A stretch of 64,000 nt of DNA from Mucilaginibacter pineti (GTDB lineage Bacteria; Bacteroidota; Bacteroidia; Sphingobacteriales; Sphingobacteriaceae), in contig NZ_FNAI01000009.1 of assembly GCF_900101875.1 (NCBI RefSeq), forward strand, positions 124,001 to 188,000, read 5' to 3'. A program made the translations under genes and the position numbers. This document shows positions 35,078 to 44,287 of the stretch, piece by piece (position 1 is the first letter of the stretch; every line of letters begins with the position of its first letter). A model generated the notes under the pieces. It saw only the letters and a list, made by a program, of their open reading frames with translations. It was not told where the DNA came from and ran no database searches.

Positions 35078-35156
35078 TTTTTATTTTGATATGGGTGGTT
35101 AAGCCCTACCGTAAAAAATTGATAAATTGAATTAGTGGCTTTAAAAATACCCGTAT

Positions 35157-35191
35157 ATAAAAAACGCGGCATAGTTTTAAAACTTGCCGCG
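35157..35191 (-). terminator. Terminator of dsbD
   Basis: CGCGGCAAGTTTT pairs with AAAACTATGCCGCG, with one bulged base. On the minus strand TTTTTTAT follows. It lies 28 bp past the dsbD stop. Confidence 0.85.
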
Positions 35192-35218
35192 AATTTACAC
35201 TTTATTTTTTTACGCGCC

Positions 35219-36931
35219 CTACTTTTTGTAAGCCGCTAAGCCACTCTCTAAAAATTTGAGATAATTGCTAACGCTAAAGTTTGCCCCTTGCGGTGGAACA
35301 AGCACATTACCCTCACTGTCTGTTATAACATAATAAGGCTGCGAGTTGGTATTGAATTTTGTTGTTTCATAATCGGCATTTTTGGTGCCAATTCCGGTTA
35401 TTTTTTTGCCGCTAAATGATGAAACATATACTTCTGATGCCGGAAGATCTGTTTTTTCGTCTACATAAAGTTCAAGTAATACGAAATCATTTTGCATGCG
35501 CTTTTTAATTTCAGGATCTGGCCATATCTCGTTTTCCATTTTACGGCAATTAGGACAATTCCAGCCGGTAAAATCTATCAGGATAGGCTTTTTAAGCTCT
35601 TTTGATACCTGTAAAGCTTGCTCATAATCATACCATTCATTTAAGCCCTGGTGCTTTCCACGGGCAAAAAGGGCCTCATATTTTTTGTCTTTTATGGATA
35701 CCTTTTGCTCCGGGGCAGATGGCCCGCTGCTCATTGATCGGGTAAGATCAAAATCTTGCGTAGCTGGCGGGGGTAAAAAGCCGCTTATTACTTTAAGTGG
35801 CGCTCCCCAAAGCCCGGGTATTAAATATATGGTAAAAGCAAAAAAGCCGATTGTGATAAAGGTACGGGTAACGGACAGGTAAGGCAGATCGCTATCATGC
35901 GAAAACTTGATCTTGCCGATAAGGTATAAAGTAATAAGCAAGCCTAAAGCTATCCAAATGGATAAAAACACTTCGCGGTCAAACCAGTTCCAATGATAGG
36001 CCAAATCAACATTCGACAGAAATTTAAGCGAAAATCCCAGTTCGATAAAGCCTAATACAACCTTGATACTATTAAGCCAGCCGCCGGATTTAGGCAGGCT
36101 TTTTAAGGCCGAAGGGAATAGCGCAAATATTGTAAACGGAAGGGCCAGAGCGAATGAAAATCCAAACATGCCTACTGCCGGCCCTAATCTATCTCCTTTT
36201 GCGGCCGCATCAACCAGCAGGGTGCCAATAATTGGTCCGGTACATGAAAACGACACAACAACCAACGTGGCCGCCATGAAAAATATCCCTATTACGCCAC
36301 CCTTTTCAGAGTTTTGATCGAGTTTATTGGCAAGTGAACTTGGAAGGTTGATTTCAAACGCTCCCAAAAATGATATACCAAAAACAACCAGGAGCAGAAA
36401 AAAGAAAAGGTTAAATATGCCATTTGTAGCCAGCGCATTTAAAGCTCCGGGGCCAAATAAAAGGGTTATAATAACCCCTAATAATACATAAATAACGATG
36501 ATTGACAGGCCATACAAAAAGGAGTGACTGATTCCCTTAGCCCTGGAACCCGATTTTTTTGTGAAAAAACTTACTGTTAATGGCAGCAATGGATATATAC
36601 ACGGCATTGTGATGGCCAGTAAGCCACCTAAAAACCCGGCAATAAATACTTGCCAAAGAGTTTGGGATTTTTCTGCTGGTTTTGCCGGTTTTGCCGCTGC
36701 AACCTTTGCCTCCTCTGTTTTTTTAACCGAATCGGCTTTTTTACGAATAACAATGCTATCGGCAGCAGTTGGAATGTCGGTAAACTGGATATCAGCAGCA
36801 GATACTGATGTGTCTTTACCGCTTTGTTGCGCAGCATAAACCGGCGTAGGCGCGTTAAGGCCAAATATTATAAATAAGGCTACCGCAGCTATGGAGGTAG
36901 GCAACCAGTTGATCTTGCTTAAAAATTTCAT
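35219..36931 (-). CDS. dsbD: Thiol:disulfide interchange protein DsbD, membrane and thioredoxin parts
   Basis: A signal-like segment, a K/A-rich linker (about 65-90), eight membrane segments and a C-terminal thioredoxin domain are present. The two transmembrane cysteines lie in MPCIYPLLPLT and SFSCTGP, and the thioredoxin site is WNCPNC (about 466-471). The protein passes electrons from cytoplasmic thioredoxin to the periplasm. The usual N-terminal alpha domain is missing here and is encoded by the next upstream gene, 14 bp away. Confidence 0.92.
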   Translation of the reverse strand: MKFLSKINWLPTSIAAVALFIIFGLNAPTPVYAAQQSGKDTSVSAADIQFTDIPTAADSIVIRKKADSVKKTEEAKVAAAKPAKPAEKSQTLWQVFIAGFLGGLLAITMPCIYPLLPLTVSFFTKKSGSRAKGISHSFLYGLSIIVIYVLLGVIITLLFGPGALNALATNGIFNLFFFLLLVVFGISFLGAFEINLPSSLANKLDQNSEKGGVIGIFFMAATLVVVSFSCTGPIIGTLLVDAAAKGDRLGPAVGMFGFSFALALPFTIFALFPSALKSLPKSGGWLNSIKVVLGFIELGFSLKFLSNVDLAYHWNWFDREVFLSIWIALGLLITLYLIGKIKFSHDSDLPYLSVTRTFITIGFFAFTIYLIPGLWGAPLKVISGFLPPPATQDFDLTRSMSSGPSAPEQKVSIKDKKYEALFARGKHQGLNEWYDYEQALQVSKELKKPILIDFTGWNCPNCRKMENEIWPDPEIKKRMQNDFVLLELYVDEKTDLPASEVYVSSFSGKKITGIGTKNADYETTKFNTNSQPYYVITDSEGNVLVPPQGANFSVSNYLKFLESGLAAYKK

Positions 36932-36945
36932 TATACTACCGCTGA

Positions 36946-37398
36946 TTATTGGCTTAATGGAATACTAAAGTCAACATCATCTGGTGGAAGGCATTTCTGA
37001 TCGTTACAGGTCATAAAGGTAAGTTTACCTTTAACAGTGGTAGCTTTGGCCGATTTAAGGGCTATTTTTTGCTGGAAAACTACTTCTTTTTCAAAGTAGC
37101 TTACATCCATGCTAAATGATTTTTCATATTTGGTTACCGGGGTTGGCTCTGTAGTTTTACCGGTAACGGTGTAATCTTTTGAAGGAGTAAAAACAAACGA
37201 AGTTTTTATTGGACCGCCATCTTTTACATTAAGCGAGTAAATATGCCAGCCGGTTTGTATGGTTGCCTTTAAATAAACAACCGCCTCTTTGGCATTTAAC
37301 TTTTTTGCCGCGTATGACCACCTTACCGGTGTTTCTATCTGCGCATGTGCTGCAACGAATATCATCATCGCTACAATAACCAACAATCCTTTTTTCAT
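36946..37398 (-). CDS. DsbD N-terminal alpha domain as a separate protein
   Basis: The 150-residue secreted protein (signal to AHAQ) is an immunoglobulin-like DsbD_N domain. LKATIQTGWHIYSLNVKDGGPIK-type strands lead to the redox pair in FMTCNDQKCLPP, two Cys separated by four residues as in E. coli DsbD-alpha. It probably takes electrons from the membrane and thioredoxin part encoded just downstream and passes them to periplasmic partners. It starts 4 bp after the birA stop. Confidence 0.88.
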   Translation of the reverse strand: MKKGLLVIVAMMIFVAAHAQIETPVRWSYAAKKLNAKEAVVYLKATIQTGWHIYSLNVKDGGPIKTSFVFTPSKDYTVTGKTTEPTPVTKYEKSFSMDVSYFEKEVVFQQKIALKSAKATTVKGKLTFMTCNDQKCLPPDDVDFSIPLSQ

Positions 37399-37402
37399 TT
37401 AA

Positions 37403-38173
37403 TTATTTGTTTAAAAATTCAATTTGTTTTAAGCTAAACTCCTGTAGCCCGCTATTATTATCAACAACCAGCAAACCCTCGTCCTTTACATTTATAATGG
37501 TGCCGTTAAACACCACCCCGTTTGACCGGAAAGCCCGCTGCTGGTTTAACCAGTATAGTCGGGTTAAGTACGTATTCCTTACAAGTAAATGCTTACCTGC
37601 TTTAAGCTGAAGGTAATACGCCTCTATATTACCGCAAATTTCAGATAATAATGCTCGTAAATCATAATCTTTATGTAAGATTTGTTTTACAGATATGGCA
37701 TTACCTGCCCCGGCCTCAAAATGCTCCTGGTTTATATTGAGGCCTATGCCAATAATGGCGTCTTTTATGCGGGTGCCCTGCAAGTGGGTTTCAATTAAAA
37801 TACCGCCAAGCTTACGGTCTGCAAAATAAATATCGTTGGGCCATTTTATTTTTAACTCGTCGCCCAAAATGGGGCGCAGGGCCTCGTAAACGCCTAAGCT
37901 AATTACCCTTGTAAGATCAAACTGCTGCGAAACGGGTAAAAATGTGGGCGTTAATAAAATGCTGAAAGTAAGGTTTTTCCCCGGCTCGCTATGCCATTTG
38001 TTTTGCTGCTGCCCACGACCGGCATATTGGCTTTCTGCCATAATGACCGTACCCTCGGGCACTGGCTTGGAATTTGACAGTAATGTTTTGAGGAAACTAT
38101 TTGTTGAGTCTACTTCTTTAATTGTTACCAAATTTTGACCAACAAATAATCCCGAAAATATGTTATTTTGCAA
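37403..38173 (-). CDS. birA: Biotin-[acetyl-CoA-carboxylase] ligase
   Basis: This is a stand-alone biotin ligase of 256 residues without an N-terminal DNA-binding domain, so it is not a repressor. Core motifs are EVDSTNSFLK, AGRGQQQNKWHSEPGKNL (biotinyl-AMP loop), KWPNDI and GGILIETH. The only start in the expected place is TTG at 38173; the sequence CTTTGC around it also looks like a promoter -7 box, so the true start is uncertain. It diverges from rsfS and heads a unit with the dsbD genes. Confidence 0.9.
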   Translation of the reverse strand: MQNNIFSGLFVGQNLVTIKEVDSTNSFLKTLLSNSKPVPEGTVIMAESQYAGRGQQQNKWHSEPGKNLTFSILLTPTFLPVSQQFDLTRVISLGVYEALRPILGDELKIKWPNDIYFADRKLGGILIETHLQGTRIKDAIIGIGLNINQEHFEAGAGNAISVKQILHKDYDLRALLSEICGNIEAYYLQLKAGKHLLVRNTYLTRLYWLNQQRAFRSNGVVFNGTIINVKDEGLLVVDNNSGLQEFSLKQIEFLNK

Positions 38174-38220
38174 AGTATAATAATTTTTAACCCAAAAACG
38201 TTCAAAACTAATTCTTTTTG

Positions 38221-38595
38221 ATGGTAAAAAATAAAGTGTTAAATCAATCCACCTATATTTCTGAACTGGCCATACATGGTATACAGGAAAAGAAGGGAAA
38301 CGAAATAGTAAGGTTAGACCTTCGTAACTTAAAAAGCTCGGTAACCGATTACTTTGTAGTATGTCATGCCGATTCGACCACGCAGGTTAAAGCGATAGCC
38401 AACAGTGTTGAAGACGAAATTTTTAAAGCCATACAGCAAGAGCCGTGGCGCAAAGAAGGACTGGAGCACGGTGAGTGGATACTGCTTGATTATGTGGATG
38501 TTGTGATCCACGTTTTCCGTACAGACAAAAGGGAATTTTACGGCGTTGAAGACCTTTGGGGCGATGCCGAAATTAAATATTACAAAAGCGCTTAA
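38221..38595 (+). CDS. rsfS: Ribosomal silencing factor RsfS
   Basis: The 124-residue RsfS/Iojap protein binds ribosomal protein L14 and blocks subunit joining in starvation. Signatures are DLRNLKSSVTDYFVVCHADS and the closing VIHVFRTDKREFYGVEDLWGDA. I use the ATG at 38221, one codon after a TTG. ftsH follows 92 bp later with its own promoter. Confidence 0.94.
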   Translation: MVKNKVLNQSTYISELAIHGIQEKKGNEIVRLDLRNLKSSVTDYFVVCHADSTTQVKAIANSVEDEIFKAIQQEPWRKEGLEHGEWILLDYVDVVIHVFRTDKREFYGVEDLWGDAEIKYYKSA

Positions 38596-38640
38596 AACAT
38601 GAGTAACAAAAGCGGGGGTAGCAGCGTCTTGCTATTAGCC

Positions 38641-38670
38641 TTGTATTTTAAATTATAGATTGTAAGTTTG
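38641..38670 (+). promoter_or_regulatory. Promoter of ftsH
   Basis: TTG at 38641 and TAAGTTTG at 38663-38670, 19 bp apart, match the consensus well. The ATG is 17 bp downstream. Confidence 0.65.
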
Positions 38671-38687
38671 AGCACGTTAACAAAGAA

Positions 38688-40802
38688 ATGAAAGATATTA
38701 AAGATAGTAAATCAGAAAGTCCGAAACCAATAAGGAAAATCCTTAATAAAAAAACACCGCCAAAACCACCTAAGTTTAATATTATGTGGCTTTATGGCAT
38801 CCTTGTTTTGGCCTTTTTACTTGCCTCTACACTGTTAGGGGGAAATTCGATAAAACCCATCACCTTTCAACGGGTTGATGCGCAGATGATTAAACAGCAT
38901 GATGTAGATAAGATTATTGCCTACAAAAGCGGCGATTTGGTGATGGCCGAAGTTTATCTGAAAAAAGCAAGTCTTAGCAAAGCCGAGTATGCCGATGCCA
39001 GCAAGGATAAAAACATGCTGAACACTACAACCAGCACCGGTCCGCAGTATATCTTTACTGATGCATCATACGAAAGCTTAAAGCAATCGGTAGCCGTTGC
39101 CCAGAAGGATTTTCCGGAGAGCGAAAAAATATCGGTACAATTTGAGCAGGGCCGCGAAAGCATCTTGTCAAACTGGCTGGTACAGGGCATTATTATGGTT
39201 ATCCTGTTTGCCGCCGTATGGATCTTTATCATGCGCCGCATGAGCGGTGGTGCAGGCGGTGGCCCGGGCGGTCAGATCTTTAACATTGGTAAATCAAAAG
39301 CTACCCTGTTTGATAAAGAGGCGCAGGTAACTGTAACCTTTAATGATGTTGCCGGTTTAGAAGAAGCCAAGCAAGAGGTAATGGAAATTGTAGATTTCCT
39401 TAAAAACCCTAAAAAATACACTAACCTGGGTGGTAAAATACCTAAAGGCGCATTGCTGGTAGGCTCGCCGGGTACAGGTAAAACCCTGTTGGCAAAAGCC
39501 GTAGCAGGCGAAGCTCACGTTCCTTTCTTCTCCCTGTCGGGCTCTGACTTTGTGGAGATGTTTGTGGGTGTGGGTGCATCGCGTGTACGTGACCTTTTCC
39601 GCCAGGCAAAGGATAAGGCACCATGTATCATCTTTATTGATGAAATTGATGCTATTGGCCGTGCCCGTGGTAAAAACAATATTGTAGGTGGTAATGATGA
39701 GCGCGAAAACACCCTTAACCAGTTATTGGTGGAGATGGATGGTTTCGGTACCGACTCTGGTATTATCATATTAGCAGCAACCAACCGTCCGGATGTACTG
39801 GATTCGGCCTTATTACGTCCGGGACGTTTTGACAGGCAGGTATCTATTGATAAACCGGATTTGATCGGTCGCGAGCAAATTTTCAAGGTTCACTTGAAAC
39901 CTATCAAATTATCTGATAACGTTGATGCTAAAAAGCTATCGGCACAAACACCAGGCTTTGCCGGTGCCGAAATTGCCAATGTTTGTAACGAGGCTGCCCT
40001 TATAGCTGCCCGTAAAAACAAAGAAGCGGTTGACATGTCGGATTTTCAGGATGCTATTGACCGTGTAATTGGCGGTTTAGAGAAAAAGAACACGCTGATA
40101 TCGCCCGAAGAAAAACGTGTGGTTGCTTATCACGAAGCCGGTCACGCTATTGCAGGCTGGTTTTTAGAGCACACCGATCCGTTGGTAAAAGTATCCATCG
40201 TTCCGCGTGGTGTTGCCGCTTTAGGTTATGCCCAGTATTTACCGAACGAAAGATTTCTGGTAGCCAAGGAAGAGCTTATTGACGATATGATACTGTCAAT
40301 GGGTGGCCGTGTTGCCGAGGATATTACCTTTGGTAAAATAACTACCGGTGCCCTTAGCGATCTGGAACGCATTACCCGCCTGGCTTACGGTATGGTAAAA
40401 ATTTACGGTATGAATGATAAGGTTGGTAACGTATCCTTTTACGATCCGCAAGGCGAAAACCAGTTCAGCAAACCATATTCAGATAGCACTGCCGAGTTAA
40501 TTGACTCTGAAGTACGCAAGCTGATTGATGAGGTGTATGCCAAAACAAAAGAGCTGTTAATTAAACACCGCGATGGTTTGGAGCTTATTGCCGCCAAATT
40601 GCTGGAAAAAGAAGTACTGTTCCAGGCCGATCTGGAAGAGCTTTTAGGCAAGCGCCCATTTGAGCACCGTACTGCTTATGATAAGTTTGTAAACGGCGAG
40701 CCGGCCTTAATACCGGATAATAACGCTATCCCTGATAGTTTAATTAAACCCGAGCTATCCAACATGGAAGAGCAGGGCCCCGAAACTACCATAACAAAAT
40801 AA
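38688..40802 (+). CDS. ftsH: ATP-dependent zinc metalloprotease FtsH
   Basis: The 704-residue membrane protease has two membrane segments (about 31-50 and 163-182) around a periplasmic domain. The AAA domain has Walker A GSPGTGKT (259-266) and Walker B IIFIDEID (314-321), and the zinc site is HEAGH (482-486). It removes damaged membrane proteins and controls lipid and stress regulators. The N-terminal 30 residues are Lys/Pro-rich. The gene ends with a strong terminator. Confidence 0.97.
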   Translation: MKDIKDSKSESPKPIRKILNKKTPPKPPKFNIMWLYGILVLAFLLASTLLGGNSIKPITFQRVDAQMIKQHDVDKIIAYKSGDLVMAEVYLKKASLSKAEYADASKDKNMLNTTTSTGPQYIFTDASYESLKQSVAVAQKDFPESEKISVQFEQGRESILSNWLVQGIIMVILFAAVWIFIMRRMSGGAGGGPGGQIFNIGKSKATLFDKEAQVTVTFNDVAGLEEAKQEVMEIVDFLKNPKKYTNLGGKIPKGALLVGSPGTGKTLLAKAVAGEAHVPFFSLSGSDFVEMFVGVGASRVRDLFRQAKDKAPCIIFIDEIDAIGRARGKNNIVGGNDERENTLNQLLVEMDGFGTDSGIIILAATNRPDVLDSALLRPGRFDRQVSIDKPDLIGREQIFKVHLKPIKLSDNVDAKKLSAQTPGFAGAEIANVCNEAALIAARKNKEAVDMSDFQDAIDRVIGGLEKKNTLISPEEKRVVAYHEAGHAIAGWFLEHTDPLVKVSIVPRGVAALGYAQYLPNERFLVAKEELIDDMILSMGGRVAEDITFGKITTGALSDLERITRLAYGMVKIYGMNDKVGNVSFYDPQGENQFSKPYSDSTAELIDSEVRKLIDEVYAKTKELLIKHRDGLELIAAKLLEKEVLFQADLEELLGKRPFEHRTAYDKFVNGEPALIPDNNAIPDSLIKPELSNMEEQGPETTITK

Positions 40803-40809
40803 TATTTTT

Positions 40810-40843
40810 AAAGCCATCAGCAAAGCTGGTGGCTTTGCTTTTT
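40810..40843 (+). terminator. Terminator after ftsH
   Basis: AAAGCCATCAGC pairs with GCTGGTGGCTTT around an AAA loop (one G-U pair), followed by a T-rich run. It ends 4 bp before the next ATG. Confidence 0.8.
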
Positions 40844-40847
40844 AGCT

Positions 40848-41492
40848 ATGAGGGATATCACCACATCAAAAGAAAAACTACTTAAAAAGATCCGTAAGGC
40901 GCTGCTGGAAAAAAGGGACAACCCATATCCCCAACTGGAAGATCTGCCGCTTTACGCCAATGATGAGGAAATACCCGAAGTTATTTTTGCCGAACAATTT
41001 TCGGCCGTTAATGGCCAGTTTGTGTTTTGCGAAGATGAAATTCAGTTCATAGAAACCCTGCTTAGTCTTGCCGAAGAACGTAACTGGCACAAAATATACT
41101 GCTGGGAACCCGGCTTGCAGGAAATACTTACCCGCTTTGAATACCCTTTTTACGAAACGGACAAAGATTTTGACCAGGCCGAAGTTGGCTTTACCTTTTG
41201 CGAAGCTTTAATTGCCCGTAACGGCAGCATTCTGCTCTCAAACGGTAACACGGCCGGCAGGCGTTTAAGCATTTATCCGCCGGTGCATATTGTGCTGGCC
41301 TATACATCGCAAATGGTGCTTGATCTTAAAGACGGGTTTAAGCTGATAAAAAGCAAATACGGCACCCGCCTGCCATCAATGATCAGCAATGTAACCGGTC
41401 CAAGCCGCACCGCCGATATCGAAAAAACATTGGTCCTCGGTGCCCACGGCCCCAAGGAACTGTTTGTGTTTTTGCTGGATGACTCTGTCTGA
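40848..41492 (+). CDS. LUD domain protein (LutC/YkgG-like)
   Basis: The 214-residue LUD-domain protein has GFTFCEALIARNGSILL, RLSIYPPVHIVLAYTSQMV and the closing NVTGPSRTADIEKTLVLGAHGP block, as in LutC/YkgG. LutC takes part in lactate use with LutA and LutB, which are absent here, so the stand-alone protein may do something else. The terminator directly upstream leaves little space for a promoter, so read-through from ftsH may express it. Confidence 0.88.
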   Translation: MRDITTSKEKLLKKIRKALLEKRDNPYPQLEDLPLYANDEEIPEVIFAEQFSAVNGQFVFCEDEIQFIETLLSLAEERNWHKIYCWEPGLQEILTRFEYPFYETDKDFDQAEVGFTFCEALIARNGSILLSNGNTAGRRLSIYPPVHIVLAYTSQMVLDLKDGFKLIKSKYGTRLPSMISNVTGPSRTADIEKTLVLGAHGPKELFVFLLDDSV

Positions 41493-41517
41493 ACCTGGAT
41501 TTTTAGGTTGGCCGTTT

Positions 41518-41632
41518 GTCATTTCGAAACGAGGTACGAGTGAGAAATCTTGTACTTTATACATATCGGATAATGATAGCACACATCCAAAGCCGCATAA
41601 GATTTCTCACTCGTACCTTGTTTCGAAATGAC
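41518..41632. repeat. 115-bp palindromic element, copy 2
   Basis: This copy has the same length and left arm as the element at 25118, with one change in the right arm. The first 23 bp of the centre are also conserved (TGTACTTTATACATATCGG and on), while the second half has diverged. It lies between convergent genes. Confidence 0.95.
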
Positions 41633-41667
41633 AACCGTTTTATTGTGAGAGTGCTTACCCCCCCCCC

Positions 41668-42753
41668 TCACACCAACTCCTCCAGCTTACATTCATCCAA
41701 TACTATACGTTCGCTTTTGTTTTGTTGGTTGTACTCCCATTTTATGAGGCGGATGCTGCCCTGGGCTATTTCTATGCCGGTGATATCGCCATCGTTGAAA
41801 CAGCAGCAGCCGCTATTAAAATAGGTGGGGTGGTAGGTGCTAAAATCAGGCACAGCATCGCCCTGCATGTGGCGGTTGGTAATTTGCTTTTCAATTTCGG
41901 CAAGGGCGGCTGTATTATTAGCTTTTTTTGCACGGGCCATTTCATCATACAGTTTTTCCAGGTGGGTTAATGATTTAAATACCGGCTGGTGTGTGTGTCC
42001 GGTAATAAGCAGCGTGTGTTCCCGCGTCGAACTCCACTCATACATGATGCGGTTATGATCTGTTTTAAGCTGGTCATTATTGGCAGGCGTGTTGGGGTTG
42101 ATTTTTAAATAGGCCTGCAGCGGCGCCCATATGTCGGACACGAACCATTTGCTAAACCAGTTGCCATCGCTTTGCAAATCGCCCTGGTGACCGTGCGTCA
42201 TATAAATATTAAGAGGCTTTTTGTTGATAGTGGTTTGCAGGATAGCACCCTCGTAAATCTTTATGGCCTCGCCATAAATTTGCATTAAGCCGGGAATAGC
42301 CAGCGGATCGTTATCCCAGTAAAGATCATGATTCCCAAATATCTTGAGGAAAGCCTTGCGTTTTATGAACCGTTTTTCGGCATCAAAAGTGGCCTTGTTG
42401 TGCCGTTTTATGGTGATGAACAGGTTTTCCCAAAGTTCTTCGCTATCGCCCAGGTTAATGTAAAAGAATTTTTCGTTGTCGTAATGGTCAAGTGCGGTCA
42501 GGTAATTCTTCTCGGCCAGGGCAAAAATATCCATATCGTCCCGGGCACCCTTATGCTGATCGGAGAGGATGATATAGCTATCTGTTTGGCTGTTAAAGGG
42601 AATCACCAGCCCCTTTTTACCCGGCTTGGTAAGGATACTTTTATAAAGATTGCTCAGGGCTCGGTCCACCCGTTTTTTGTCGGGGCGCGACGAGATCTTG
42701 TCGGCAAACCTGGCCACGGGGCCTGTTAATAATTTTTGCAGGAACCTGCGCAT
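41668..42753 (-). CDS. Calcineurin-type metallophosphoesterase
   Basis: This is a metallophosphoesterase of about 361 residues: SDQHKGARDDMD, NLGDSEELW, FGNHDLY, THGHQGD and TGHTHQPV provide the metal ligands, in the usual order. The N-terminal 50 residues are basic and helical. The substrate is unknown. The frame extends to a TTG at 42798, but MRRFLQ at 42753 is the first ATG. A run of ten G lies directly after the stop on the coding strand. Confidence 0.86.
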   Translation of the reverse strand: MRRFLQKLLTGPVARFADKISSRPDKKRVDRALSNLYKSILTKPGKKGLVIPFNSQTDSYIILSDQHKGARDDMDIFALAEKNYLTALDHYDNEKFFYINLGDSEELWENLFITIKRHNKATFDAEKRFIKRKAFLKIFGNHDLYWDNDPLAIPGLMQIYGEAIKIYEGAILQTTINKKPLNIYMTHGHQGDLQSDGNWFSKWFVSDIWAPLQAYLKINPNTPANNDQLKTDHNRIMYEWSSTREHTLLITGHTHQPVFKSLTHLEKLYDEMARAKKANNTAALAEIEKQITNRHMQGDAVPDFSTYHPTYFNSGCCCFNDGDITGIEIAQGSIRLIKWEYNQQNKSERIVLDECKLEELV

Positions 42754-42983
42754 ATTTTTTATTAGGTGAATAGCAATATAGCCTATTTTGTTTGACAAGC
42801 GTTCAAAAACAAAGCTTATATATTCACTATGAATGTCTTATGAAAACCGCCTTTTTTTAGTTGCACGAAAGTTATTATCCGCATAAAATATTTCTTTCAT
42901 ATTTAGCTGTAAACACGTTAAGCCATAATTGAGTTTGCTTTTCTATGTGTAAATTGCTGCTTAACTAACCCCCGTTTTATATT

Positions 42984-43364
42984 ATGGAAAAAATTGATTT
43001 ACAAGTCGCCCAGGGAATGATAGCGCGCTATCAAACTACCCGTAAGGCGCTGATTGACAAAACTTATGGACTTAATGACACCCAATCTGTTTGGTTTGAC
43101 ATTGCATCCTTTAAAGAATTTGTTGCTGGCTTACCTGCAGAAACTACCGGAGTAAGAGTTTACCTGGCCGCTTATGACGCTACACAAGCCAAGGCGCCCA
43201 ATCAAACTACATTGGTGTTTATTGGCACCGATGCCGATGAAACTGATGCTATCTCTACCGGCAAGGTTTTGATATCCGGCTTTGATCCGCAAAATTTAGG
43301 TAAAGAGTGCCCGCCATTTTGCCCGCCGCCTATTCCACCGCCTGTCCCACCGTTTACGGCTTAA
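42984..43364 (+). CDS. Hypothetical protein with proline-rich tail
   Basis: The 126-residue protein has a basic and aromatic N-terminal helix (VAQGMIARYQTTRKAL), a soluble alpha-beta core (SVWFDIASFKEFV, VRVYLAAYD, TTLVFIGTDAD) and a tail with CPPFCPPPIPPPVPPF. The tail holds two Cys close to prolines. I do not recognise a family, and no signal peptide is visible. It precedes the sensory cluster by about 200 bp and is probably separate. Confidence 0.65.
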   Translation: MEKIDLQVAQGMIARYQTTRKALIDKTYGLNDTQSVWFDIASFKEFVAGLPAETTGVRVYLAAYDATQAKAPNQTTLVFIGTDADETDAISTGKVLISGFDPQNLGKECPPFCPPPIPPPVPPFTA

Positions 43365-43560
43365 AAATTGTAATTCATACTTGTGGTTTTTTTGTATTGT
43401 TACTTATAATTTATTTAGTATTAAATTTAAAGAAATCACAAGTATGTATGTTCATCAAAACAAAGAAGCGCTCCTCATACTAATACACCCCCGTAGTATA
43501 TTTGCTGGTATTCATTTTCTTTAATAGTTTCACTACTTTTAAAAAATCGCCGGTATTAAT

Positions 43561-44220
43561 ATGCTTTTTAACATTTACTACGTTTCTTTAATTGTAACCT
43601 TTGCTTGCGGTTTATATACATACAAAAGCCTCAATAAAAATTTTAAATGGCTTGTATTATATATGGCATTCTCGATAGTTTACGAATGTCCCTTAATTGA
43701 AAGATGGCTTATTTGGAACGGCACAAATGCGCCGGGTAATAATTTTGTGGAAATAATTGAATTTTGCCTGTTTACCTATTTTATGGCATCTATTATACAA
43801 AAACCTACCTTTAAACGAAATATATATGTAATTGCCTCCTTTATATTACTGCTTTCTTTTACAAATATGCTTTTTGTACAGGGGTTTTGGAAGCGAAATA
43901 CCATTTCCGGTTTATCTCAGTGTTTATTTATACTGACATTGGTTTGTACTTATTATTATATTTTATTAAACGAAGCCAAGGAAGAAATAATGCTTTTAAA
44001 GCACCCGCCATTTTTAGCTGCAACGGGATTGCTTTTTTACATCGCTTCAAAATCTTTTTTTTACTCGTGCTTTAGTTATATGGCCTATAAAAATAATTAT
44101 CATTTTTATATACTTGCCGGCATCATTCCAAGTCTTGCAAACTTATTTCTCAATTTTCTGCTGATAGTATCCTTTGCATATTCATCAAAAACAGAAAAAC
44201 GATCATTACAAGAACAATAG
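43561..44220 (+). CDS. Multi-pass membrane protein, paralog 1
   Basis: The 219-residue protein has about seven hydrophobic segments and few charged residues outside the loops. Conserved polar positions include an E in IIEFCLFTYFMASI, FVQGFWKRNTIS, and the C-terminal SCFSYMAYKNNYHFYILA. It has no known domain. More than half of the aligned residues are identical to the next gene's product. It opens a cluster with a histidine kinase and response regulator and may form the sensor part. Confidence 0.75.
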   Translation: MLFNIYYVSLIVTFACGLYTYKSLNKNFKWLVLYMAFSIVYECPLIERWLIWNGTNAPGNNFVEIIEFCLFTYFMASIIQKPTFKRNIYVIASFILLLSFTNMLFVQGFWKRNTISGLSQCLFILTLVCTYYYILLNEAKEEIMLLKHPPFLAATGLLFYIASKSFFYSCFSYMAYKNNYHFYILAGIIPSLANLFLNFLLIVSFAYSSKTEKRSLQEQ

Positions 44221-44287
44221 CTACACCAAATGCCAGTTATTGTTAGATTTTGGCTTAGGATAACACATCTAAATATCACAGCATTAA

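Noticed and set aside
40857..41492. Missing lutA/lutB as sign of gene loss
   Set aside because: LUD proteins often occur alone in this phylum, so no loss can be claimed.
42984..43364. Secreted peptide or bacteriocin
   Set aside because: The protein has a Pro-rich Cys-containing tail but no leader, no processing site and no modification or export genes nearby.
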